A stretch of 64,000 bases of DNA from Planctomycetaceae bacterium (lineage in GTDB: Bacteria; Planctomycetota; Planctomycetia; Pirellulales; Pirellulaceae): contig SXOA01000132.1 of the NCBI GenBank assembly GCA_005778405.1, positions 1 to 64,000 on the forward strand, given 5' to 3'. This document shows positions 43,259 through 52,485 of this stretch, piece after piece. The notes beneath the pieces are model-generated. The model was not told the origin of the DNA, did no database searches, and saw only the letters and a program-made list of their open reading frames with translations. The stretch's first letter is position 1. Each line of letters opens with the position of its first letter. The translations under genes and the position numbers were made by a program.

Positions 43259-44557
43259 CTACACAAACTTCGTCAGCCCCGGCACGGCAATTTCCACTTT
43301 TGGCCCCGGTCCCCACTCGAGCTTTTCGGGGACAAGGCTTTCCTGGCTGTTCATGGCCATTTCCCAGGTCACTTTCTGCCCGGTGTAGCAGGCCATGCGC
43401 CCCATAATCGCGAGCAGCGTACTGTAGCACATGTAAATGCCGTTGTTGATCGGCTTGCCGCTGCGGATGGCTTTGAATAGCTCAACGTGCTCCACATCGT
43501 ACATGCTCGGCTTGTCGCCGCGATACTTCCAAGTCTCGGTGCCGCTGATGATTTCATGCTTGAGAACGCGGGCATTTCCCTTGGTACCCCAGACGTAATC
43601 TTCCACGTCGGTCGAGCAATCTTTCATCTGCCGCGTATAGGCGAAGGCTTTCACACCGCTGGCCCATTCGTAGCAGACGGCGTGATGATCGTAGATGTTC
43701 CCCCATTGGGCTTCGGTTCGCTGCTGGCGTCCACCCATGCCGAAGCAGGAGACCGGCGGCACGTCACGGTTCAGCCACATTGCCTTGTCCAGGCTGTGGA
43801 TGTGCTGCTCGACGTTGTGATCGCCCGAGAGCCAGGTGTAGTAGTACCAGTTGCGGCACTGGTTCTCCATGTCAGTCCATTCCGGCTTGGGAACCCGATA
43901 CCAGAGGGGATTGGTCAGATAGTTTTCCTGAATCGTTACGATGTCGCCGATGGCCCCGTCCAGAAGTTTTTCCATCGTCGCCTTCACGCCGTAGTCGTAT
44001 CGCCAACAGAGGCCGGAGACCAGATTGAGGTTCTTCGCCGACGCCAGGGCGGTCGATTGAAGGCAACTCCGCACGCCGGGGGCGTCCACAGCGACCGGCT
44101 TCTCGCAAAAGACGTGTTTGCCGGCTTCCAAGGCGGCCTTCAAATGCACGGGGCGGAAAGCGGGAGTTGTGCAGAGCAGCACCACGTCCACGTCGCTTTC
44201 CATCACCTTTTTGTACCCGTCAAAGCCGGTGAAACAGTGGTCGTCTGTCACGGCGTACTGCTTGCCGAGCGTACGGGTGAGATTCTCCTTGCAGTGCTGC
44301 AGATAGTCCGGAAACAAGTCGCACATCACGGTGAGCTGGGTGTTCTCATCCGCATGCATCGCATTCACCGCCGCGCTGGTGCCGCGGCCGCCGCAGCCAA
44401 TGAGCCCGACCTTGAGCATGTCACTTCCCGCCGCGTGCACAGCCGGCGGATTGGCCAGAGCACTCACCAGCGTCCCCCCCACAGCTGCGGCTGTGGTGGA
44501 AGCCAGAAAATCGCGGCGGGACGAGCTGTTCGAGGAAGGCTGCGGATTAGTAGTCAT
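43259..44557 (-). CDS. Tat-exported Gfo/Idh/MocA-family oxidoreductase
   Basis: A 432-residue protein. A twin-arginine signal (SSRRDFLASTTAAAVGGTLV) is followed by the Rossmann start LKVGLIGCGGRGTSAAVNAM and DVDVVLLCTTPAFRPVHLKAALEAGKHVFCEKP, the EKP motif of the family. WRYDYGVKATMEKLLDGAIGDI and WLSGDHNVEQHIHSLDKAMW complete the pattern (HxxH, catalytic His region). It carries its NAD(P) cofactor folded into the periplasm and oxidises or reduces a sugar-like compound. AGGAG lies 8 bases before the ATG. It stands alone. Confidence 0.9.
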   Translation of the reverse strand: MTTNPQPSSNSSSRRDFLASTTAAAVGGTLVSALANPPAVHAAGSDMLKVGLIGCGGRGTSAAVNAMHADENTQLTVMCDLFPDYLQHCKENLTRTLGKQYAVTDDHCFTGFDGYKKVMESDVDVVLLCTTPAFRPVHLKAALEAGKHVFCEKPVAVDAPGVRSCLQSTALASAKNLNLVSGLCWRYDYGVKATMEKLLDGAIGDIVTIQENYLTNPLWYRVPKPEWTDMENQCRNWYYYTWLSGDHNVEQHIHSLDKAMWLNRDVPPVSCFGMGGRQQRTEAQWGNIYDHHAVCYEWASGVKAFAYTRQMKDCSTDVEDYVWGTKGNARVLKHEIISGTETWKYRGDKPSMYDVEHVELFKAIRSGKPINNGIYMCYSTLLAIMGRMACYTGQKVTWEMAMNSQESLVPEKLEWGPGPKVEIAVPGLTKFV

Positions 44558-44646
44558 GAAGGAAGCTCCTGGCAGGCTGGACGGGAGTGAATGGCTAGAT
44601 ACGCATCTTAATCCTCTCCTCTTCTTAACGCAAAGGCGGGAAAGGA

Positions 44647-44742
44647 AATGTCGAAGCCCGAATGACGAATGACGCCGGGGACAGCATCGAGTCTAATTGA
44701 CTTTGCATTTCATTCGCCATTCGTCATTCGGATTTCGTCATT
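44647..44742. repeat. AATGACG-type inverted repeat hairpin abutting the mtfA start
   Basis: Arms 44647-44678 and 44711-44742 are inverse copies of the 32-base heptamer repeat. The right arm is very regular; the left has several changes. The spacer is 32 bases. The right arm ends exactly where the GTG start of the MtfA-like gene begins, and its internal CGGAT may stand in for a ribosome-binding site. Confidence 0.9.
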
Positions 44743-45534
44743 GTGTTCTCCTGGTTCCGCTCCTCCCGTCGGAAAAAGCTTCTCGCCGAGCCGTTCCCGG
44801 CTCCCTGGCTGGAAGTGTTGCAGCAAAACGTGGGGCATTTCGCCCTGCTGCCGACGGAACTGCAGCAGCGCATGCGGGATGCGACTCGGATTCTGGTCGC
44901 TGAGCGGACGTTTGTCGGCGCGAGCGGCCTTATGGTGACCGACGAGATGAAGGTGACGGTGGCGGCCCAGGCGGCGCTGCTGATTTTGGGAGGACATGAC
45001 TACTACTTTGACCGGATGAGCGAAATCTATCTGTATCCTCGCCGCGTCAAAGCTGCCCTCACCACCTATCAGCATCGGCTGCACAGCGGTTTGGGGTTCG
45101 TCGATGAGGACGCGATCAACCTCGGCGAAGCCTGGCACGACCGCCGCGTGCGGCTCTCCTGGCCCGACGTCCTCCGCGGCGGACGCGACCCCCACGACGG
45201 CATCAACCTCGTCCTGCACGAATTCGCCCACCACCTCGACGGCCTGGACGGCGACATGGGGGGCCTCCCTCCGCAAGAGACTCGCGCCAAGCAAGATCGC
45301 TGGGAGCAAGTCATCGACCAGGAATACGACCGCCACCTCGCCGACCTCGAAGCCGGCCGCGAAACGCTCCTCGACCCGTACGGCGCGGAAAACGAAGCCG
45401 AATTCTTCGCCGTCGCCACTGAATGCTTCTACGAGCAGGGGCGTGAGCTGCGCCAGGAGCATCCCGAGCTATATGCCATCCTGCGAGATTTCTACCACGT
45501 CGAGCCTGCGGAATGGCATGCTCGCTCAGCCTGA
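44743..45534 (+). CDS. mtfA: MtfA-family zinc peptidase
   Basis: A 263-residue soluble protein. INLVLHEFAHHLDGLDG carries the HEXXH zinc site (His-Glu-x-x-His), and NEAEFFAVATECFYEQ provides the third ligand Glu. WPDVLRGGRDPHDG and YFDRMSEIYLYP are also typical. E. coli MtfA binds the Mlc repressor and has aminopeptidase activity; no Mlc homologue is seen here. The frame opens with GTG at 44743, immediately after a repeat arm, with no ATG upstream, so the repeat provides the leader of this gene. Confidence 0.9.
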   Translation: MFSWFRSSRRKKLLAEPFPAPWLEVLQQNVGHFALLPTELQQRMRDATRILVAERTFVGASGLMVTDEMKVTVAAQAALLILGGHDYYFDRMSEIYLYPRRVKAALTTYQHRLHSGLGFVDEDAINLGEAWHDRRVRLSWPDVLRGGRDPHDGINLVLHEFAHHLDGLDGDMGGLPPQETRAKQDRWEQVIDQEYDRHLADLEAGRETLLDPYGAENEAEFFAVATECFYEQGRELRQEHPELYAILRDFYHVEPAEWHARSA

Positions 45535-45784
45535 TGACCAGGCTGGATGAAATGTGCGCGGTAAGGAGGCATTATCCGTTCTTACCCGCACCACCGCGAC
45601 AACCCCATCCTGGCCGCGGCTGGTTCAGGCACACCCCTGGACGCGAAGCACCGGAAGTTACGGAAAACTGTCGAATCGCTCATCCTTCGCAAGAGCAATT
45701 TCGGGTAACGCGGCCTAAGATTCTTCGATTCATCATTCTTGCCTGGCGGTGAGATGAGGGTAGCACCTCCTTGAGGATTGACTC

Positions 45785-48541
45785 ATGGCGTCAGGATTTC
45801 AACGTATTTGCGGTACGGCATTGGGCATCCGAATGCGCTGGTATCACTCCTACTACCTGCTGGCAGCCTTTAGCGTTGCCACAATTCTGCTCTGCGTTTG
45901 GATGAACCATCGCTTGCTGATTCTGCATGGAGAAACAATCGAGAGCCATCGCGGGTGGGCGGAGCGCGCCGCGCGTTTCAACTCGCTTAGCGAGTTGGCG
46001 AGTGCCGTCAATAGTCCTGGAAACGATGTCTTTAGCTCCCACGATGTCGCCGCGGAATCGGCGGCCTTGGATGGCCATTTGGTGCGGTTTCGCGTCGCCA
46101 TCGCGGCAAGTCGCGAGGAATTGGAGCAGAATGTTCCGCCGGAGACAGCTCGTCCGCTGGATGAGAACTTACGCGCGATCGCGTCCCATATGGATCTAGT
46201 GGAGCGCGAGGCCCGCAAGGTCTTTGCCTCCCTGGATCGCCAGGATACGCGGCAGGCCGCCAATCATATGGCCCATATGGATCGCCACTTCTCGGGTGCC
46301 CTCCAGGAGATTTCCAATTTGGGGCACCACGTCCGTGGTTTCCAGCAAGCGATGTTTGACCAGGAGCAACTGCACGACTTGGGTTGGGTGAGGATGCAGC
46401 GTCTGATGGCACTCTTCGTGGTGGTCGTAGTCGGTGGCATCGCCTGGTATGGACGAAAGTTAAGTGTTCAATTCGCCAAGTCCAATGAGTTGCTGCGAAT
46501 CGCTACCGAACATGCGGATTCGTCGAATCGCGCGAAGAGCGAGTTTCTCGCCAACATGAGCCATGAAATCCGTACCCCCATGAATGGAGTGCTGGGGATG
46601 ACGGAATTGCTCCTCGAAACAGAGCTGAACAGCGAACAGCGCGAGTCGCTGGAGATGGTCAAGATGTCGGGAGATTCACTGATGGCCATCATCAACGACA
46701 TCCTCGATTTTTCCAAGATCGAGGCCCAAAAACTGGAACTGGACCCTGTCGACTTTCGGGTGCGGGACGTCATCGACAATGCGCTCAAGCCTCTGGCCTT
46801 GCGGGCCCATCGGCAGGGTCTGGAGTTGAACTGCGATATTCAGCATGCCGTCCCCGAGTATGTCATGGGAGATCCCGGCCGGTTGAGCCAGATCCTGATC
46901 AATCTGGTGGGAAACGCCCTGAAATTCACCAACCACGGCGAAGTGACCCTGCGTGTGGAGCTGGCGAAGAAGACCCCGGGAGAGTGCCAGATCCGGTTTG
47001 CCGTGACCGATTCCGGCATCGGCATTCCCGCCGAAAAACAGCGTCTCATTTTTGATGCGTTCTCTCAGGCAGACGGTTCGATTACCCGCAACTACGGCGG
47101 AACGGGCCTGGGACTGACCATTTCTTCCCGGCTCGCGATCATGATGGGGGGCATGCTGCAGGTGGAAAGCAAACTTGGATCGGGAAGCACGTTTCATTTC
47201 ACGGCCCGTTTCGGCGAAGCGTCCCCGGCGAGCTCCGCGGGTCGACCCCACGCGCAAGTGGAATTGCAAGGACTCCGCTTGCTGGCTGTCGATGACAATG
47301 CGACCAACCGCCACATTCTCGAGGAAACGCTGCGGCACTGGAATGTGCGGACGACCATCGTGGACAGTGGAGAAGCTGCGATCCAGGAGCTGCGCCGCGC
47401 CGCCCAGGCCGGCGAGCCATATCCCCTGCTGCTCGTCGATGCGATGATGCCGGAAATGGATGGTTTTGCGCTAATCGAAAAGATCAAGCTGGAAACGGGC
47501 CTGGCACCGCCGGCGATCATGATGCTGACCTCCGCGGATCGCCAGGGAGATGCCAAGCGCTGCCGCTCCTTGGGCGTGGCTTCCTATCTCCTCAAGCCGA
47601 TCAAGTCCCGGGATCTGAATAGCGCAATTGTGGCCGCGATGCGAGGGACGCCGGGATTTGTCGAGGGGCCGGCCTCCGCGAAACAAGGCAATCCCGTCGG
47701 CAACGCCAGGGCTCGTCAGCCGCCACTGCATGTCTTGCTGGCGGAAGACAATCCTGTCAACCGTCGAGTCGCGACCCGTCTCATTGAAAAACAAGGCTGG
47801 TCCCTCCTGGCCGTGGAAAATGGCCGGGAGGCGGTTCAGGCACTTCAAAGCCAGCGATTTGACGTGGTGTTGATGGACGTCCAAATGCCCGTCATGGATG
47901 GATGGCAGGCGACCAAGGCGATACGAATCGTCGAGGAAACACGCGGCGGTCATGTCCCGATCGTTGCCATGACCGCGCATGCCATGAAGGGAGATCGGGA
48001 GCGGTGTCTGGCTGCAGGGATGGACGACTACGTCACCAAGCCGATCAACGCGGGACATTTCGTCGCTGCCGTCGAACGCGCGCTAAAATCTGCTGTCGCC
48101 ACTTCCTCCAGCGGCTGCGGCCATTGCGGCGAGATTTCATCCAGCACTAACGAAGGGCAAGTTCAGGCGGTGGCCAATTCTGACAAGGACACCCAAGAGC
48201 CTTTCGACCTGGTTGCTTTGCAAGAGCGCATGGAAGGTGACATGGAGCTCATCGCAGAGATTGTCGAAGTGTTTCTCGACACTTCGTCCGGCATGCTCGA
48301 GAAGATTCAACGGGCAGCCGCCGAGCGAGACTGCCAGGCGCTCGAACTCGCCGCCCATGCGATGAAAGGGATGCTGTGGACCTTGTGCGCCTCGCCGGCC
48401 GCCCAGGCAGCTATGGATTTGGAAACGAGCGGGCGAAACGGCGAATTGTCGGAAACCTCGCACAACCTAGACAGGTTGGAGCAGGAACTGCTGCGTCTCG
48501 GGCCGGCCTTGACTCAAATTGACAAAGGGATACTTGTATGA
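45785..48541 (+). CDS. hybrid histidine kinase with two receiver domains and an HPt domain
   Basis: A 918-residue protein, ATG at 45785 with GAGGA 8 bases upstream. A span at 18-42, a periplasmic or linker domain of about 160 residues, and a second span at 206-222 come first. HisKA follows ([19 protein letters not shown], His near 261), then HATPase_c ([33 protein letters not shown]). Receiver 1 has [10 protein letters not shown] and [12 protein letters not shown]; receiver 2 has [11 protein letters not shown] and [14 protein letters not shown]. HPt holds LAAHAMKGM near 855. It forms a full internal phosphorelay, probably ending on the response regulator encoded next, with which it overlaps by four bases. 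Confidence 0.92.
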   Translation: MASGFQRICGTALGIRMRWYHSYYLLAAFSVATILLCVWMNHRLLILHGETIESHRGWAERAARFNSLSELASAVNSPGNDVFSSHDVAAESAALDGHLVRFRVAIAASREELEQNVPPETARPLDENLRAIASHMDLVEREARKVFASLDRQDTRQAANHMAHMDRHFSGALQEISNLGHHVRGFQQAMFDQEQLHDLGWVRMQRLMALFVVVVVGGIAWYGRKLSVQFAKSNELLRIATEHADSSNRAKSEFLANMSHEIRTPMNGVLGMTELLLETELNSEQRESLEMVKMSGDSLMAIINDILDFSKIEAQKLELDPVDFRVRDVIDNALKPLALRAHRQGLELNCDIQHAVPEYVMGDPGRLSQILINLVGNALKFTNHGEVTLRVELAKKTPGECQIRFAVTDSGIGIPAEKQRLIFDAFSQADGSITRNYGGTGLGLTISSRLAIMMGGMLQVESKLGSGSTFHFTARFGEASPASSAGRPHAQVELQGLRLLAVDDNATNRHILEETLRHWNVRTTIVDSGEAAIQELRRAAQAGEPYPLLLVDAMMPEMDGFALIEKIKLETGLAPPAIMMLTSADRQGDAKRCRSLGVASYLLKPIKSRDLNSAIVAAMRGTPGFVEGPASAKQGNPVGNARARQPPLHVLLAEDNPVNRRVATRLIEKQGWSLLAVENGREAVQALQSQRFDVVLMDVQMPVMDGWQATKAIRIVEETRGGHVPIVAMTAHAMKGDRERCLAAGMDDYVTKPINAGHFVAAVERALKSAVATSSSGCGHCGEISSSTNEGQVQAVANSDKDTQEPFDLVALQERMEGDMELIAEIVEVFLDTSSGMLEKIQRAAAERDCQALELAAHAMKGMLWTLCASPAAQAAMDLETSGRNGELSETSHNLDRLEQELLRLGPALTQIDKGILV

Positions 48542-49473
48542 AGATTCTCGTTGCCGATGACGATGCCATAACGTTGCGGACTCTCGAAGGCTCTTTGCAA
48601 CGTTGGGGACACGAAGTCCTTGTGGCTCAGGATGGGTTGGAAGCCGCGCGAATCCTCGAGGAGCCGGACGCTCCCAAACTGTTGCTATTGGATTGGAAGA
48701 TGCCGGGCCGGACCGGGGTGGAACTTTGCCGGGACATTCGAGGACGGACAACCGAGGGCTACACCTATGTGGTGATGCTCACGGCGATGCAAAGGAAGAC
48801 CGACCTCGTGGAGGCCCTCGAGGGGGGAGCCGATGACTTTATCCGCAAGCCCTTTGATCCCCAGGAACTGCGGACCCGGCTGCTCACGGGAGAACGGATC
48901 CTGACCCTGATGGATCAGCTCGTGGCAGCCAAAGAGGCGATCCGCCAGATGTCGCTCCACGATGGGCTGACCGGACTGTGGAATCGCAGTGGGATTCTGG
49001 AGATCCTTGATCGTGAATTGAACCGTGCTCGCCGGCAAGGGTCGCCGTTGGGACTCGTCCTCGTCGATCTTGATTACTTCAAAGGAGTGAATGACACCTA
49101 TGGACATTTAGTTGGCGACGACGCGCTCCGCGCCACGGGCCGCTTGATTCAAGGGTCGATTCGGCCTTATGATTTTGCCGGCCGCTATGGGGGCGAAGAA
49201 ATGCTCATCCTGTTACCGGGATGCGGCGAGGACGATGCAATCAATCATGCCGAGCGCCTCCGCTTGGCACTGTCCACTATCTCCCTGCCTGCCGGCACGG
49301 GTGGTTTGCGGATCACGGCCAGTTTTGGGGTCACAGTTGCCGATCACGGCGCATCTTTTGACCCCATTCGCCTGATCGCGTTTGCCGACGCGGCCCTTTA
49401 TCGTGCCAAGCATTTGGGACGCAATCGGGTCGAATTCGCCGCCACCAAGGAATTGGTAATGGCTAGGGCGTAA
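48538..49473 (+). CDS. response regulator diguanylate cyclase (REC-GGDEF)
   Basis: A 311-residue protein. Residues 1-118 are a receiver domain ([13 protein letters not shown], phosphoacceptor in [18 protein letters not shown]). A helical linker ([20 protein letters not shown]) joins a GGDEF domain at 140-305, with [32 protein letters not shown] and the active site GRYGGEEM. An RPYD inhibitory (I) site stands five residues before the GGEEM. It makes cyclic di-GMP on phosphorylation, with product inhibition. It overlaps the hybrid kinase by ATGA, so the two are coupled. Confidence 0.93.
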   Translation: MKILVADDDAITLRTLEGSLQRWGHEVLVAQDGLEAARILEEPDAPKLLLLDWKMPGRTGVELCRDIRGRTTEGYTYVVMLTAMQRKTDLVEALEGGADDFIRKPFDPQELRTRLLTGERILTLMDQLVAAKEAIRQMSLHDGLTGLWNRSGILEILDRELNRARRQGSPLGLVLVDLDYFKGVNDTYGHLVGDDALRATGRLIQGSIRPYDFAGRYGGEEMLILLPGCGEDDAINHAERLRLALSTISLPAGTGGLRITASFGVTVADHGASFDPIRLIAFADAALYRAKHLGRNRVEFAATKELVMARA

Positions 49474-49878
49474 TAGCGAAATCGAAGCCACCAACCGCGG
49501 AGCGGCGTTAGAATCGAGCCCACAGCGCAGGAAATGGGTGAGAATGTGAACGCCCATCGAATGCACTGGCAAGGGCGACTGAAACGTCGCCTTCGGGGAG
49601 TGTTCCTCGACGACGCGCGAAAAGCTAGTGCATCGCCTCATTTCACCCCAGCCGGGATTCTGTAATTGTCATTCCCGTGTTCCCATTGCTTGCGCCGTGG
49701 GCTGGGTTCTGTCGCCGCTGCACCGACTGAAGGGATGGCCGTTCTCGTTGGCGAGATGGTACGCGAGCGACGGCGGTGGGCCTGTTTCGCGCAACTCGGC
49801 AGTCGTTGACTTCCGGCTGCCATGCGGTCCAGTTATCCTGGAATCAAGTTACCACTACCTAACTACAGACCCACTACC
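49474..49878. other. 405-base intergenic region, nothing clearly identified
   Basis: No protein gene is supported. A stem GGCGAC/GTCGCC lies at 49574-49591, and GC-rich stretches around 49690-49790 (GCTGGGTTCTGTCGCCGC) look structured. The stretch was compared by eye with RNase P, tmRNA and SRP RNA hallmarks, and none of the conserved cores was found. A structured RNA of another kind cannot be excluded. The final 50 bases hold the leader of the peptidase gene. Confidence 0.4.
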
Positions 49879-52437
49879 ATGCCTCGCGTCATTCTTCTCC
49901 TTCTTGCTCTCTTTCCCTCCACCCTCCTCGCCCAACAGCCGGGGCCGCGGACCGGACCATTCACGGCTCCCCAGCGATCCGTTCGCAGCCGGGCGATTGA
50001 CCAGCAGCATGTGCGGCTGGATTTGAAGTTTGATTGGGAGAAGCAGGAGATGAAGGGAAAGGCGTCGCATACCCTGGCGCTGCTCGCCCCGGCTTCGAGC
50101 ATTGAACTCGATGCGGCGGAGATGGCGATTGGGGAGGTGACGCTGGCGACGGAAGAGACGGTGAACCCATCGCAGAAGCTGCAGAAGAACCACCAGGGGA
50201 ACAAGCTGACGATTCAGCTTGGCAAGGAATACCCCGCCGGGCAGAAATTGCAAATCGCCATTGAGTACGTCGTGACCAAGCCGAATCAGGGAGCCCACTT
50301 CGTCATCCCCGACGCCAGCGAACCGACTCAGCCGAAGATGGTCTGGACGCAGAGCGAGCCGGAGGACGCTCGCTACTGGTTTCCCTGCTTCGATTCCCCC
50401 AACGACCGGCTGACAAGCGAGATTGTCACGGTCGCCCCGGCGAATTTCATGGTGCTGTCAAACGGCTCGCTGATCAGCAAGCGGGAAAACGACGACAAGA
50501 CGGTCACTTGGCACTGGTCGCAGGTCAAAAGCCATTCCCCGTATTTGATGTCGGTCGTGGCCGGTGATTTCGAGGTGCTGGAGCAGAACTGGGACGGAAT
50601 TCCGGTCCTGTCGTACGTCCCCCGCGGCCGGCTGGCGGAAGCGGCCCGGAGTTTTGACAAAACGCCGGCGATGATGGCGTATTTCAGCGAGAAAATCGGC
50701 TACCGCTATCCCTGGCCCAAGTACGCCCAAATCTGCGTCGACGAATACGGCTGGGGAGGCATGGAGCACACCTCGGCCACCACGCTCAACCTGAATACGC
50801 TGCACGACGAGCGAGCCCACGCCGACGTCTCGAGCATCAACCTGGTCGCCCACGAGCTGGCCCATCAGTGGTGGGGAGATTTGGTCACCTGCAAGGACTG
50901 GGGGGAAATCTGGCTGAACGAGAGTTTCGCCACTTACTTCGCCACGCTCTGGACCGAGCACGACCAAGGGTGGGACGAGGCAGCTTGGGAGCGATACCAC
51001 GAGGCCGAGAGTTATTTCGGCGAAGACACTCGCTACCGCCGCTCGATTGTGAATTACAAGTACAACTCGCCGATGAACGTGTTCGACAGCCACGCCTACC
51101 CCAAAGGGGGCCGCGTGCTGCACATGCTCCGCTTCGAGCTCGGTGACGAGCAATTTTGGCGGGCCCTCCGCCGCTATGCCGAGGTCAATCAGTTCCGCAC
51201 GGTGGAAACCGCCGACCTCCGGATCGCCATCGAGGACGCCACCGGCCAGGGGCTCAACTGGTTTTGCGACCAGTGGCTCTACCACGGCGGCCACCCGGAA
51301 TTCACTGTGAGCTGGGAGTGGGACGCCGCGGCCAAGGACGTGCGACTGACCGTGAAGCAGACGCAGAAAGTGGACGAGACGACGCCCCTCTTTCGCACGA
51401 CTGCGGAAATTGAAATCGCCCTTCCCGGCGAAACGCTGATGAAGAGGATTCAAATCACCAAGCCCGAAGAGACGTATCACTTCCAAGTCGCCGAGCGGCC
51501 GACGCGGGTTTGCTTTGACCCCAAGGACTGGCTGCTGAAGAAATTGAGCTTTTCCAAGAGCAAGGAAGAGTTGCTCGACCAATTGGCGAACGATAAAAAC
51601 GTCATCTGCCGGTTACAGGCGATTCAGGGACTGGATTCGCAAAAGGGGGACCCGCAAGTTGCGGCGGCTTTGATGACGGCTGCTACGAAGGATGCCTTCT
51701 GGGGCATCCGCGAGGAAGCAGTGAGGATCATCGGCAAGCTGAATGGCGACGCCGCCCGCAAAGCGCTCATTTCCGCCGCCAAGGACGACAAAAAATCGCT
51801 CGTCCGACGCGCCGCCGTCGGCGGGCTCGGGAATTTCGCCCACGACGACAGCCGAGCGGCGCTCAAGGAAGTTTTTCACAAGGACGGCAGCTACTACGCA
51901 GCGGCGGAAGCTTTGCGGGCGCTGCTCAAGATCGACCGGGAAAACGTTCGCGACCTGCTCGTCGCCGCACTAGACCGTCCCAGCCACCACGAAGTCCTGC
52001 TCCGGGCTGCCTGCGACGGTCTCGCCGAGCTAAAGGACTCCGGCGCGGCCGACAAAGTCGCCGTGATGCTCAAATCGCCGCAAACGCCCGATCGTCGTAT
52101 CGTCCTGCTCGGAGCGCTCGCCCAGTTGCAAGGGGGCGATGCCGCCGTGGTCAAGCAAGTCGAGGAACAACTTTCCAACGACCGCGTCAGCGTCCGCCGC
52201 GCCGCCGTCCAGTCGCTCGTCGCCCTCGCCCAACCAGCCGCCATCTCCGCGCTTCAAGCTCGCCGCGAAAAAGAGCAGCACCGCGGCACGGTTCGCGACA
52301 TCGACGAAGCGATTGCCAAACTCCGCGACAAAGATAAGTCGGCCGATGACCTCCGCAAGGAAGTGGAAGCCCTGCGGAAGAAGAATGACGACTTGGAAAG
52401 CCGGCTGAAGAAGCTGGAAGGGAAGGGAAAAGAGTAG
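49879..52437 (+). CDS. exported M1-family aminopeptidase with HEAT repeats and a coiled-coil tail
   Basis: An 852-residue protein from MPRVILLLLALFPSTLLAQQ, a signal peptide. The M1 catalytic region has GWGGMEHTSATTLNL (GxMEN-like exopeptidase motif as GGMEH) and VAHELAHQWWGDLVTCKDWGEIWLNESFATYF, the HEXXH-x18-E zinc site. After about residue 560 come HEAT-like repeats (AALMTAATKDAFWGIREEAV, ALISAAKDDKKSLVRRAAVG, KQVEEQLSNDRVSVRRAAVQ). It ends in a charged coiled coil (LRKEVEALRKKNDDLESRL). It trims N-terminal residues of peptides in the periplasm. The stop lies at the edge of a twin-hairpin repeat. Confidence 0.92.
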   Translation: MPRVILLLLALFPSTLLAQQPGPRTGPFTAPQRSVRSRAIDQQHVRLDLKFDWEKQEMKGKASHTLALLAPASSIELDAAEMAIGEVTLATEETVNPSQKLQKNHQGNKLTIQLGKEYPAGQKLQIAIEYVVTKPNQGAHFVIPDASEPTQPKMVWTQSEPEDARYWFPCFDSPNDRLTSEIVTVAPANFMVLSNGSLISKRENDDKTVTWHWSQVKSHSPYLMSVVAGDFEVLEQNWDGIPVLSYVPRGRLAEAARSFDKTPAMMAYFSEKIGYRYPWPKYAQICVDEYGWGGMEHTSATTLNLNTLHDERAHADVSSINLVAHELAHQWWGDLVTCKDWGEIWLNESFATYFATLWTEHDQGWDEAAWERYHEAESYFGEDTRYRRSIVNYKYNSPMNVFDSHAYPKGGRVLHMLRFELGDEQFWRALRRYAEVNQFRTVETADLRIAIEDATGQGLNWFCDQWLYHGGHPEFTVSWEWDAAAKDVRLTVKQTQKVDETTPLFRTTAEIEIALPGETLMKRIQITKPEETYHFQVAERPTRVCFDPKDWLLKKLSFSKSKEELLDQLANDKNVICRLQAIQGLDSQKGDPQVAAALMTAATKDAFWGIREEAVRIIGKLNGDAARKALISAAKDDKKSLVRRAAVGGLGNFAHDDSRAALKEVFHKDGSYYAAAEALRALLKIDRENVRDLLVAALDRPSHHEVLLRAACDGLAELKDSGAADKVAVMLKSPQTPDRRIVLLGALAQLQGGDAAVVKQVEEQLSNDRVSVRRAAVQSLVALAQPAAISALQARREKEQHRGTVRDIDEAIAKLRDKDKSADDLRKEVEALRKKNDDLESRLKKLEGKGKE

Positions 52438-52485
52438 TCCGCTCACTCCGTGAGCGGACCATGCCTGCACACGGAGTGTGCAGGC
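52437..52485. repeat. twin-hairpin repeat at a convergent gene junction (second copy)
   Basis: Hairpin 1 (52437-52459) has the stem GTCCGCTCA/TGAGCGGAC. Hairpin 2 (52463-52485) has GCCTGCACA/TGTGCAGGC with a 5-base loop. It fills the gap between the M1 peptidase and the convergent GspE gene, and the TAG stop of the GspE gene is made from its last bases. Closely similar to 25836-25881. Confidence 0.85.

Noticed and set aside
49660-49800. RNase P, tmRNA or SRP RNA
   Set aside because: Phrases such as GGGTTCTGTCGCC gave a first impression of RNase P on either strand, but the conserved GAGGAAAGTCC start and matching core were not found.
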